From Halieaceae bacterium MED-G27 (GTDB lineage: Bacteria > Pseudomonadota > Gammaproteobacteria > Pseudomonadales > Halieaceae): a stretch of DNA of 34,910 nt. The translations under genes were made by a program, and so were the position numbers. Numbering within the stretch: position 1 is the stretch's first letter; every line of letters begins with the position of its first letter. The DNA is taken from assembly GCA_002456975.1 (NCBI GenBank), contig NTKA01000021.1, forward strand, positions 1 to 34,910. The letters are read 5' to 3'. This document shows, piece by piece, positions 26,176 to 34,254 of this stretch. The notes under the pieces were generated by a model. The model was not told where the DNA came from. It searched no databases and was given only the letters and a program-made list of their open reading frames with translations.

Positions 26176-27611
26176 TTGAGCTGAATCGCTGGCGACCATT
26201 GAGGCTTGGTGCGATACACCCAGCGACTCACCAGCAGAGCAGAGCCCACGCAGAAAATCACCGTAAAGAACATCATGTGGATGTAGTGGAAAGGCGCCCA
26301 GACAAACGAGAAGTAGCCATATGACAGCACACCCAAAACGACTGCCATGATGGCAGCGCCCGCTGCGACATCACGGAACAGGAGACCCACAATAAACGCC
26401 GATAAAATTGGCATGCTCAGCAAACCGTAGAGCTCCTGCACGAGATTGATAATGCTGTCCGCCTTTGCATAAGTCGGCACCATCGCCAGACCAACCAATA
26501 CGAATCCAATGGTGATGATCATGTTCAAGCGCCTCAGGTTGGGCGACGGCGAGATGTAAGGTTCGTGAATATCACAGACATACAGCGCTGTTGATGAATT
26601 GAGAACGCTATTAACGCTGGTCAGTACAGCCGCAGCGATAGCCGCGGCAAACGCGCCCGACAACCAAAGTGGCAGGACATCGCCAACGATTTGCCCAAAG
26701 GCGGCATCACCGATATCGCCATACAGCTTGTAGGAGACAATCCCCGGAATAACCACCAGCGGGGGGATGATAAGGAAGCGGATCGCAGCCGCCGCGAGCA
26801 CACCCTTCTGCCCTTCTTCGACCGTCGGTGATGCCATCGCACGCTGGGTGATGGTCTGGTTAGTCCCCCAGTAGAAAATCTGAATGAACAGCATACCCGT
26901 GAGCAGCGTGTGCCACGGAATAGGTGAGTCATTGCTACCAATCATGGTCAGACGCTCCGCCGGAATGCCCGAAAAGTCGAAGTCGATAGCCGCCAACGAT
27001 AAGAGCACCACCACGACACCGAGCGACAGCAGCAAGACTCCACTGTAGGCATCAGAAATTGCCACAGCTCGCAGTCCACCGAGGACGGCATAGGCGGCAC
27101 CAAGTACGGCAAATCCCGAGGCAATCAGCAGGATAGGTAACTCGACCTGAAACATTGTTTGAATAAACAGTGAGCCGCTGTAGAGCATGGTTGGGATAAA
27201 GATAAACAGATTACCCAGCAGAAAAAGAAGCCCGATTAACGCCCGGATCCTGCCATCGTTATACCGCTTCTCGAGAAGCTCGGTAGTCGTAGTGCAGTCG
27301 TAGCGGTAGTACACCGGCAGAATCACCTTTGCGAGGATAATCAAACCCACCACAGCGGCGAGCTCCCACCAAGCGAGTAGAGCCATCTGATTGCCATTCA
27401 TACCAACGAGCTGATCGGTGCTCAAATTAGTCAGTGTGATAGAGCCAGCTACCACGATCCAACTGAGCCCGCGCCCAGCGAGAAACACATCGTCTCGACT
27501 CGCCATCAGGCTGCGATCACCGATATCGCGGACGCAGCGTCGATACGTGAGCCATGCGATCAATGCGGTAATCGCAACAAAAACGAACACTTGTAAGGTT
27601 TGAATCGGCAT
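26172..27611 (-). CDS. Sodium:solute symporter (SSS family), probable sugar uptake
   Basis: A 479-residue transporter with about 13 hydrophobic segments. It has the SSS landmarks FLAGRGLSWIVVAGS, LTNLSTDQLVGMNG, IPTMLYSGSLF, YAVLGGLRAVAISD and the FYWGTNQTITQRAMA stretch of SglT-like sugar carriers. Paired Ser/Thr residues near GLRAVAISD could form the sodium site (family knowledge). The frame is open 17 codons further up to 27662, but MPIQTLQVFVFVA from 27611 looks like the natural first membrane segment. The ribosome binding site is weak. Its stop codon overlaps that of the alpha-galactosidase in the four bases TTAG. It is a paralogue of the divergent symporter at 27681 and probably imports a different but related glycoside. 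Confidence 0.92.
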   Translation of the reverse strand: MPIQTLQVFVFVAITALIAWLTYRRCVRDIGDRSLMASRDDVFLAGRGLSWIVVAGSITLTNLSTDQLVGMNGNQMALLAWWELAAVVGLIILAKVILPVYYRYDCTTTTELLEKRYNDGRIRALIGLLFLLGNLFIFIPTMLYSGSLFIQTMFQVELPILLIASGFAVLGAAYAVLGGLRAVAISDAYSGVLLLSLGVVVVLLSLAAIDFDFSGIPAERLTMIGSNDSPIPWHTLLTGMLFIQIFYWGTNQTITQRAMASPTVEEGQKGVLAAAAIRFLIIPPLVVIPGIVSYKLYGDIGDAAFGQIVGDVLPLWLSGAFAAAIAAAVLTSVNSVLNSSTALYVCDIHEPYISPSPNLRRLNMIITIGFVLVGLAMVPTYAKADSIINLVQELYGLLSMPILSAFIVGLLFRDVAAGAAIMAVVLGVLSYGYFSFVWAPFHYIHMMFFTVIFCVGSALLVSRWVYRTKPQWSPAIQLN

Positions 27612-27680
27612 AGTGCGCCTGCCCCGCTCACTTCTTTTCCCAGAGGCCTGAGAGCCTAGCACCTTCTAAAAAGTCGCGGA

Positions 27681-29459
27681 ATGTTGCCGCTTGAAGGCTG
27701 GCCTCTTATGCTGGACGGCCACTCGGATGTGATGTTTATGTCTGCTGACCAATTAATTTTTGTGCTACTCAGTTGCGCGGGCTTTATGTTGGCTGTCGCC
27801 TGGTTTGCCTATCAGCGCACCAAAGACAGCGTAAATAACGCCGACGGCTACTTCTTGGCCGGCCGAGGACTCACCGCACCCTTTATCGCTGGCTCGCTGT
27901 TACTCACCAACTTATCGGCCGAGCAACTCATTGGCCTGAACGGCTCCGCCTACGGTTTCAACATGAGCGCCATGGGTTGGGAGGTCACCGCCGCCGTTGC
28001 CACGATCGCTATGGCGTTCTTCTTCCTGCCGCGTTACTTGCGTGGAGCTTTTACTACCCTTCCTCAGTTTCTCGCCGATCGCTTCGATGACGACGTCAGG
28101 CGCATCAGTGTCGTTCTGTTTTTGCTCGGTTATGGCTTGGTAACTATCCCCAGCGTGCTCTATTCAGGTTCGGTCGCGGTGCTAAAAATCTTCGATGTGC
28201 CAATGCTAACCGGTTGGAGCTATGTCGGATCGCTATGGTTTACCGTGACGGTGATCACCGTGGTGGGATCGCTCTATGCGGTGCTGGGAGGCCTCAAGGC
28301 AGTTGCTGTCTCCGATACGCTAAACGGTGTAGGGCTTCTTGTGATTGGCATTGCGGTGCCGGTGCTCGGCCTGCAACTGCTTGGCAACGGTGACTTTGCT
28401 CTCGGATTATCGACACTGAGCAGTTCTCATCAGGAAAAGCTCAATGCCATAGGCTCGAGTAACGACCCCACGCCGTTCGCGACACTGTTTACCGGCATGG
28501 TATTCGCGAATCTTTTTTACTGGTGCTCGAATCAATACGTCATCCAGCGGACCCTGGCAGCGCGGAGCTTGGCGGAGGGTCAGCAGGGCGTGCTGCTCTC
28601 GGGCTTTTTCAAAGTGTTGGTGCCGTTTTTCATGATGATTCCCGGCGTCATTGCCTATCATCTCTATGGGCCGGAGCTCGCCTCGATCGACCTCGCCTAC
28701 CCACAGCTCGCACGAGACACCCTGCCACTATGGGCGATGGGCTTCTTTCTCGCAGTGCTACTTGGTGCTGTTTTCAGCTCCTTCAACTCGCTGATCAACA
28801 GTGCTGCGACCATGTTTACGCTCGATGTGATCGAGCCCCTGCGTGAGGCCAAACTGTCGGAAGCCGCACTCGTTCGCACGGCGAAGTGGGTCAGTGTCGG
28901 CATCGCGGTCGTGTCTCTCGGCATAGCGCCGCTTCTGCAGTTCGCACCCGAAGGGTTGTGGCAGATCATCCGCATCTTTACCGGCTTCTACAATATCCCG
29001 ATCATCGCCGTCGTAATCATCGGCATGCTCACCTCTTGGGTTCCAGCGCGGGCGGTTAAGGTCGCCATTGGTTTCCATATTGTCGCTTATGGACTATTTC
29101 AGTTTGTCTTTAAATCAGCGATCGATATTCACTTCCTGCATCTCTATGCGATCTTATTCGTGATCGAAATCGTGCTCATGCTCAGCATCGGCTGGCTAAA
29201 ACCGCGAGAAGCCAAGGGAACTAGCGACGATCAGTCAAAGATCGATATGACACCATGGCCACATGCCATCGCCTGCTCGGTCACATTATTTAGTTGTGTG
29301 ATTGCTCTCTATGCCCTGTTCTCACCCATGGGGTTAGCCGGCAACTCGGGCTGGACTGGTGTTTCGTGGTTACTACTGGCGCTCGTCACGGCTAATGTCG
29401 GCACCTGGTTGTTGTCGTTTAGACAGGCGCCAGCACCTCAACTTCGAGCACAAGGCTAA
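27681..29459 (+). CDS. Sodium:solute symporter (SSS family), first gene of the sugar operon
   Basis: A transporter of up to 592 residues with about 14 hydrophobic segments. It shares blocks with its divergent neighbour: FLAGRGLTAPFIAGS, LTNLSAEQLIGLNG, IPSVLYSGS, YAVLGGLKAVAVSD and FYWCSNQYVIQR. It is longer at the C-terminus, with extra membrane segments after about residue 520. The start is uncertain: ATG at 27681 is used here, but ATGs at 27708 (GAAGG ten bases upstream) and 27738 (MSADQLIFVLL) are possible. The next gene begins two bases after its stop, so it leads an operon with a Gfo/Idh/MocA enzyme, an aldo/keto reductase and a dioxygenase. It likely imports the substrate for those three enzymes (inference). 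Confidence 0.92.
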   Translation: MLPLEGWPLMLDGHSDVMFMSADQLIFVLLSCAGFMLAVAWFAYQRTKDSVNNADGYFLAGRGLTAPFIAGSLLLTNLSAEQLIGLNGSAYGFNMSAMGWEVTAAVATIAMAFFFLPRYLRGAFTTLPQFLADRFDDDVRRISVVLFLLGYGLVTIPSVLYSGSVAVLKIFDVPMLTGWSYVGSLWFTVTVITVVGSLYAVLGGLKAVAVSDTLNGVGLLVIGIAVPVLGLQLLGNGDFALGLSTLSSSHQEKLNAIGSSNDPTPFATLFTGMVFANLFYWCSNQYVIQRTLAARSLAEGQQGVLLSGFFKVLVPFFMMIPGVIAYHLYGPELASIDLAYPQLARDTLPLWAMGFFLAVLLGAVFSSFNSLINSAATMFTLDVIEPLREAKLSEAALVRTAKWVSVGIAVVSLGIAPLLQFAPEGLWQIIRIFTGFYNIPIIAVVIIGMLTSWVPARAVKVAIGFHIVAYGLFQFVFKSAIDIHFLHLYAILFVIEIVLMLSIGWLKPREAKGTSDDQSKIDMTPWPHAIACSVTLFSCVIALYALFSPMGLAGNSGWTGVSWLLLALVTANVGTWLLSFRQAPAPQLRAQG

Positions 29460-29461
29460 GC

Positions 29462-30691
29462 GTGATGAGCACCCACCCCTATCAAGTGGTTATCGATGAC
29501 AATGTCCGGGACATCCAAGCGCCGATGCCGGCTGGATCGACGAAGCCGCGCTTCGGCTTTATCGGCACTGGCATGATGGGTTGCGAGCACATCCACGTGA
29601 CCTTGAGCTTGGGTCGCGCCGAGATCGCCGCGATACATGATCCACATCAGCCGAGTTTGGACTTAGCCAACTGGGTTCTCGACAAGCACGACGCGCCGCA
29701 ACCCACGATCCATGAATCGATCGACACGCTCTGCGCAGATGAGTCTCTGGACGCCATCTTTATTTGCACGCCAAATTTCACCCACCGCGAGGTATTCGAT
29801 CGGGTGATTGTGTCGGGCAAGCCCATTTTTCTGGAAAAGCCCATGGCGACTACGCTGGACGACGCTATTTATATTGCGAACGTCGCGAGCAGCTACCCAA
29901 GTGTCATTCAGCTTGGCATGCAATACCGCTACAAGGCCCAATACCTTCTGGCGCAAACCGCCCTCGAAGCCGGTGATCTGGGTGAGGTTAAGACGGTTAG
30001 CATGAGCGAGTATCGACCGCCCTTTTTAGGGAAGGTCGATGAATGGAATAAATTTACCGCCTACTCGGGCGGCACTCTGGTCGAGAAGTGCTGTCACTAC
30101 TTCGACCTGATTAACCGGGTAGCCCAATCGACACCAAAGCGGGTTTTTGCGAGCGGCGGTCAGGCCGTTAATTTTCTCGACTTTGAACACAACGACAAAC
30201 GCTCTGATATCGATGACCACGCCCTGGTCATTGTCGAGTACGACAATGGAGTTCGTGGTCAATTTGCACTGAATATGTTTTCCGAGGAGCTCTACGAAGA
30301 ACTCGTTGTCGGCGGCAGCCGCGGGCGGCTCCATGCCTGGGAAAATGCAAGCTTTAAGCCCGGAAAACCCTCCAGCGCCCGGATAAAAGTCGAGGTGCCC
30401 GACCATCCGGCCTACGAGGCGACTGCCTGCGACTATCCGGAAAGCATCGAGCGCACGGGGCACTACGGCTCTACCATGTTCGAGCACGATCGCTTTATTA
30501 GCGCCTTGCGCGGGGAGAGCTCGGACGCTGCCACAGCGAGCGAGGGTCTCTGGGCTATTATCACAGCATGGATGGCACAGCGATCGATCGAAACGCGAGA
30601 GGTCGTTGACGTTCGACAAGCCCTCGTCGATGTGAATTGCGATCCCTTTCAACCTCATTTGATGCCAGAGAGTCTGGCAAATAGGAAATAA
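29462..30691 (+). CDS. Gfo/Idh/MocA family oxidoreductase
   Basis: A 409-residue NAD(P)-dependent enzyme. The nucleotide-binding motif GFIGTGMMG is at 32-40 and the catalytic EKP at 125-127. The second domain carries GGTLVEKCCHYFDL, with Lys209 and His212 positioned in the active site. Members oxidise sugars, inositols or amino sugars, and some use a transient NAD oxidation to cleave glycosidic bonds (GH109, GH188 and similar). GTG at 29462 and ATG at 29465 are adjacent starts; AAGG at 29452-29455 can serve either. It follows the symporter by two bases and precedes the aldo/keto reductase by five, so co-translation is likely. A first-step role on an imported glycoside is plausible. The substrate is unknown. 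Confidence 0.93.
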   Translation: MMSTHPYQVVIDDNVRDIQAPMPAGSTKPRFGFIGTGMMGCEHIHVTLSLGRAEIAAIHDPHQPSLDLANWVLDKHDAPQPTIHESIDTLCADESLDAIFICTPNFTHREVFDRVIVSGKPIFLEKPMATTLDDAIYIANVASSYPSVIQLGMQYRYKAQYLLAQTALEAGDLGEVKTVSMSEYRPPFLGKVDEWNKFTAYSGGTLVEKCCHYFDLINRVAQSTPKRVFASGGQAVNFLDFEHNDKRSDIDDHALVIVEYDNGVRGQFALNMFSEELYEELVVGGSRGRLHAWENASFKPGKPSSARIKVEVPDHPAYEATACDYPESIERTGHYGSTMFEHDRFISALRGESSDAATASEGLWAIITAWMAQRSIETREVVDVRQALVDVNCDPFQPHLMPESLANRK

Positions 30692-30696
30692 GACTT

Positions 30697-31668
30697 ATGA
30701 CAACTTTGCTGGATGAGCTTGGCATCCCGCCGGTCGGCCTAGGCCTCTGGAAAATAGCACCGGAAGACACAGCGCCCACTGTGGTCGAGGCATTAAAAGA
30801 GGGCTATCGGCACCTCGATAGCGCCTGCGATTATGGCAACGAAACCGAAGTCGGTGCTGGGCTCGCTCAGGCCTTTGAGGCGGGCATCTGTCGTCGGGAT
30901 GAGGTTTGGGTTACCTCTAAGCTCTGGAATACCTATCATGATCCAGCCCACGTTAGAGCAGCCTGTCTTAAAACACTGTCCGACCTACAACTCGATACCC
31001 TCGACCTTTATTTAGTGCACTTTCCCATTGCGCTTAAATACGTCGATTTTGACACGCGCTATCCGCCCGAATGGCTGTACGATCCTTCGGCAGCATCACC
31101 CCAGATGGAACTGGCAGCGGTGCCACTTCACGCAACTTGGGCGGCGATGGAGTCGCTGGTTGATGAAGGCCTTGTGAAACATATCGGTGTTTGTAACTAC
31201 AGCTCGGCACTGATTCACGACCTCATGGCTTACGCGAGGATCAGGCCAGCCATGCTGCAAGTGGAGCTTCACCCTTACCTCACTCAAACCTCGCTACTTC
31301 GCACCGCGGCGCAATACGGCATCCCAGTGACCGGCTTCTCCCCGCTGGGTGCCTCTTCCTATCTCGAGCTGTCGATGGCCAGCGAACCCGAATCCGTATT
31401 GCGTGAAGGGGTAGTCGGTGACATTGCCGAGCGACACGGAAAGTCAGCTGCGCAAGTGGTATTGCGATGGGGCATACAGCGCGGCACTGCGGTGATCCCT
31501 AAATCCACCAAAGCGACTCGACGCCAGGAAAACATCGACGTGTTTGATTTCGAATTGAGTGCCGAGGACATGGCTCAACTGTCGGCTTTGGATCGAGGAC
31601 GGCGCTTTAATAATCCAGCCGACTTCTGTGAGGGAGCGTTCAATACGTTCCATGCCATCTATGAGTGA
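30697..31668 (+). CDS. Aldo/keto reductase, xylose-reductase-like
   Basis: A 323-residue AKR with the complete tetrad Asp41, Tyr46, Lys75 and His108. The segment RYPPEWLYD, the QVELHPYL block and SSYLELSMAS resemble the AKR2 xylose reductases of yeasts more than typical bacterial AKRs. SPLGAS and VIPKSTKATRRQENI give the NADP phosphate-binding pattern (Lys-Ser with downstream Arg). It should reduce an aldehyde of a sugar or small aldose with NAD(P)H. It overlaps the next gene by eight bases and starts five bases after the Gfo/Idh/MocA gene. Its place next to a dioxygenase suggests that it may reduce an aldehyde released by oxygenation (inference). Confidence 0.93.
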   Translation: MTTLLDELGIPPVGLGLWKIAPEDTAPTVVEALKEGYRHLDSACDYGNETEVGAGLAQAFEAGICRRDEVWVTSKLWNTYHDPAHVRAACLKTLSDLQLDTLDLYLVHFPIALKYVDFDTRYPPEWLYDPSAASPQMELAAVPLHATWAAMESLVDEGLVKHIGVCNYSSALIHDLMAYARIRPAMLQVELHPYLTQTSLLRTAAQYGIPVTGFSPLGASSYLELSMASEPESVLREGVVGDIAERHGKSAAQVVLRWGIQRGTAVIPKSTKATRRQENIDVFDFELSAEDMAQLSALDRGRRFNNPADFCEGAFNTFHAIYE

Positions 31669-32617
31669 TCGGTTATCTGAGCCCGCGATCGTCACGCCCG
31701 ACGACTTGGCGCTAACCCCGGGAGCTCCGCTCAAGCCCGACGCACGAGACCGCATCTCAGAAGAGCTCGCAGACTATGGCTGTGTGCTGTTTCGGGGTTT
31801 TGACCTAAGCACCGATAAGGACTTCGATGACTTCATCGGCGGTTTTGGCTTCGAGAATTTTCGTTACGATGACTCATTCTCAAATGCCGTGCGGCGAAAC
31901 CGGACCGAACGGGTATTTACTGCCAACGAAGCGCCACCTGACGTCGAAATCTACCTACATCATGAAATGGCACAGACGCTCACCTTCCCGACTCAGCTCT
32001 TTTTCTTTTGCGAGACGGCGCCCACTGAGGGTGGTGCGACACCGATCTGCCGCTCCGACCTCGTGCTCGAAGAGTTGACCGCCAGTAATCCCGACTTTGT
32101 GGACGCCCTGCGACAAAAAGGAGTGCGCTATCGCAACACCATGCCGGCAAGTGAAGATCGAGCATCAGGCCAGGGACGGACCTGGTACCAGACGCTGAGT
32201 GTCGATTCCGCCGAGGCTGCAGAACAAAAACTGACAGCGATGGGCTATCGCTACCGATGGCTCGATGATCAGGAGCTCTCGGTTCAGACCCCGCGCCTTC
32301 CGGCCATCTGCGACTTTGATGCAGGCACCGAGGTCTTCTTTAATCAGCTAGTTGCGGCCGCTGCCGGCTGGCGTGATACCGCCGACGAATCTGAGACAAG
32401 GTTAGTGTTTGGCGATGACACCCTCATCGACCCTTCAGATCTTAAGCTGATGATCGATGTCTGCTATGACTGCGTGCACGACGTTGAGTGGCAGCAAGGC
32501 GACGTCGCATTGATCGACAATCTCAAAGTCATGCACGGACGTCGGCCTTATCGGGGTAACCGGTCCGTGTTAGCCGCGCTGTGCTCGCCCAAGTCTAGGT
32601 ATGCCAGGCCAAACTAG
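31661..32617 (+). CDS. TauD/TfdA-superfamily dioxygenase, HxE iron motif
   Basis: A 318-residue Fe(II)/2-oxoglutarate-dependent oxygenase. The iron ligands appear as His100-x-Glu102 in YLHHEMAQT and His292 in KVMHGRRPY, with Arg301 for the cosubstrate. A Glu in the carboxylate position, rather than Asp, is seen in clavaminate-synthase-like and SyrP-like members and separates this protein from the HxD enzyme at 4616. The frame is open back to 31559, but ATG at 31661 overlaps the aldo/keto reductase stop by eight bases and suits translational coupling; ATG at 31652 is an alternative. It ends the operon before a hairpin at 32706-32735. The substrate is unknown; a sugar or sugar sulfonate is suggested by context only. 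Confidence 0.88.
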   Translation: MSDRLSEPAIVTPDDLALTPGAPLKPDARDRISEELADYGCVLFRGFDLSTDKDFDDFIGGFGFENFRYDDSFSNAVRRNRTERVFTANEAPPDVEIYLHHEMAQTLTFPTQLFFFCETAPTEGGATPICRSDLVLEELTASNPDFVDALRQKGVRYRNTMPASEDRASGQGRTWYQTLSVDSAEAAEQKLTAMGYRYRWLDDQELSVQTPRLPAICDFDAGTEVFFNQLVAAAAGWRDTADESETRLVFGDDTLIDPSDLKLMIDVCYDCVHDVEWQQGDVALIDNLKVMHGRRPYRGNRSVLAALCSPKSRYARPN

Positions 32618-32705
32618 CGCTGCAGCGTCACGAACTCTGTTTTATCGAGACTAGAGAACAACGAAACCTCAGTCGCTTCTGCCATAGAGATGTCAAGCAC
32701 TGCTA

Positions 32706-32750
32706 GAGGGATTGACGGACTCGGCCGTCAACCCCTTCGCTTCTTATTTT
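32706..32750 (+). terminator. Probable terminator after the dioxygenase operon
   Basis: TTGACGG (32712-32718) pairs with CCGTCAA (32725-32731) around ACTCGG. After one A-C mismatch the stem is extended by GGG (32708-32710) against CCC (32733-32735). TTCGCTTCTTATTTT follows on the plus strand. The hairpin lies 90 bases beyond the dioxygenase stop and directly after the stop of the convergent gene at 32744, so it may serve both. Confidence 0.6.
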
Positions 32751-33364
32751 GGTGCTGACTGAGGCTGATATTGGTAGTAACCCGGAAGAGGAATCATCAG
32801 GTGCGCGCCCGATGTTCCCGGGAACATGACGTAGGGGGCACCAGTGGTGAAGTCTGTTGGATAATTCGCCAATGTAGCGGGGTCTTTTGGCATCAACATG
32901 AGATGTGGCCCCGACTCGATCCACTGCCCTGGGGCGGCGTCCTCTTCATTCATTACGAAAGCCTTTGTGTTGTCTTCGCCCACATCGCCATGAAGCATCC
33001 ACATAAACGTATCGCGTTCCATGTCAGGCGCTTTACCCTCCATGTATGCCGCCATCCACTTCATACCTTCACCGTCGTGACACGCTGGCATGGCTTCGTG
33101 AGCTGAAGACCAACCTGCCTCGGGGACAGGCCGCGGGTTTGCCGGCTGGCAGATCCACCCGTTGGTTCCTTCGCGCAGTACAGTTCCGTCGGATCCGATA
33201 ATCGTCGCGAAATCGCCGAGAAAGTCTGGGGCAGCCGAGCTGTACGCCTTGATTTGCCAGGCGGCCGAATTATGGTCCGTTTTCTCACCTTCCTCGTGAT
33301 GTCCAGCCGCGGCGAGTGACGCGGTGCAGGCAAGGCTTAAACATAAAGCTAATCTATTGATCAT
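32744..33364 (-). CDS. Secreted conserved protein of unknown function
   Basis: A 206-residue protein with a clear signal peptide (MINRLALCLSLACTASLAAA, cleavage before Gly-His-His). The mature part is rich in Met, His, Trp and acidic residues. Notable blocks are NGWICQPANPRP, MPACHDGEGMKWM, SGPHLMLM and PYVMFPGTSGAHLMIP. The two mature cysteines (ICQP and PACHD) could form a disulfide. I recall proteins with the same PYVM-PGT-HLMIP pattern in other proteobacteria, always annotated hypothetical; no domain name can be given. GGGAG nine bases upstream supports ATG at 33364 over the open frame to 33418. Metal or small-molecule binding in the periplasm is a guess based on composition. Confidence 0.85.
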   Translation of the reverse strand: MINRLALCLSLACTASLAAAGHHEEGEKTDHNSAAWQIKAYSSAAPDFLGDFATIIGSDGTVLREGTNGWICQPANPRPVPEAGWSSAHEAMPACHDGEGMKWMAAYMEGKAPDMERDTFMWMLHGDVGEDNTKAFVMNEEDAAPGQWIESGPHLMLMPKDPATLANYPTDFTTGAPYVMFPGTSGAHLMIPLPGYYQYQPQSAPK

Positions 33365-33528
33365 GTTGCAGAGCTCCCTTTTCTGGTTCCTGAATGGTGT
33401 CAAAAAAACTGTCATCAATACCAGCGTAGGTCATTGTGTGGATAAATCTAATTTTTGTCTTCGACTACCCAGGTTGAATTAGCAACGAGAAGTTTTTGGT
33501 GCTGGCCCGTTGACGATAAGCCCGAGTA

Positions 33529-34251
33529 TTACTTGATTCGATGCTGCGCCAAGGCTTCGTAGTAAGGCATCATTTCCTCTGCCAGTGCTCTGTTGGCCGG
33601 AGCTAACTCAGGATAGTCATTCTGAACTTGAGCAAAGCCTGTCGATTGATGAACCGAGCTGTACCAGTGCGACGCCCAAACCCCATCGCTATCGCGTGGG
33701 CCCGCCGACCACCGCGTCATCGCACCCTCAATCCATGGCACCCCCAATACTTGGCATAACTGCCTTAGACTCGTTTCTGGCGACTTCAAAATATCAGCAC
33801 CATCGATTACTACCGGTCGCGAGCCCGAAATCGCACTGATTTCCTCAAATAGTGAGTGCTCGCGCACAATGCCGATGTCTTCGGCAGTCACTACTGGCAT
33901 CTTGCTTTGGTAAGAGGCAATCACCTGCTCAGGCCGCCGAATCAAAAACACGTGCGCAAATCTTACAGACCAAGTCAGATCCACCCCGAGGGGCATGTGA
34001 TGAGTCATGTGCTTCTGATACTGAAACGGCGCATCGACCGGTGCGAGTAATTGCGCTTCAACTACTTTACGTGCGGTCGGTTGCGATGCCAAGACGGCAT
34101 CACGACAAGGATGACCGAGCCCGGTCTCGTGCAGATAACAAGCGTAAAAAGGCTCATCCACCACCGTACAATCTGGGCGCGACTCCCAGGCGCGCATCAT
34201 GGCGGTCGATATATTGCGCGGCCCAGACCAGGCTGCGATTCGAAGCGTCAC
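33529..34251 (-). CDS. Sulfotransferase-like P-loop protein
   Basis: A 240-residue protein of the sulfotransferase fold. The PAPS 5'-phosphosulfate loop appears as AAWSGPRNISTA (residues 6-17), and the 3'-phosphate motif as RRPEQVIASY with Arg106 and Ser113 seven apart. The end has SAGPRDSDGVWASHWY and VHQSTGF, seen in the small bacterial group that sits beside class IV aminotransferases. Whether it truly uses PAPS is unproven; some relatives could be phosphotransferases. The start is GTG at 34251, three bases after the aminotransferase stop, so the pair should be co-translated. The product may be a sulfated or otherwise modified amino acid or oxo acid (inference). Confidence 0.85.
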   Translation of the reverse strand: MTLRIAAWSGPRNISTAMMRAWESRPDCTVVDEPFYACYLHETGLGHPCRDAVLASQPTARKVVEAQLLAPVDAPFQYQKHMTHHMPLGVDLTWSVRFAHVFLIRRPEQVIASYQSKMPVVTAEDIGIVREHSLFEEISAISGSRPVVIDGADILKSPETSLRQLCQVLGVPWIEGAMTRWSAGPRDSDGVWASHWYSSVHQSTGFAQVQNDYPELAPANRALAEEMMPYYEALAQHRIK

Positions 34252-34254
34252 GGC

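Noticed and set aside
30026-30658. 210-codon minus-strand ORF inside the Gfo/Idh/MocA gene
   Set aside because: It is antisense to a gene with clear catalytic motifs and shows no family features.
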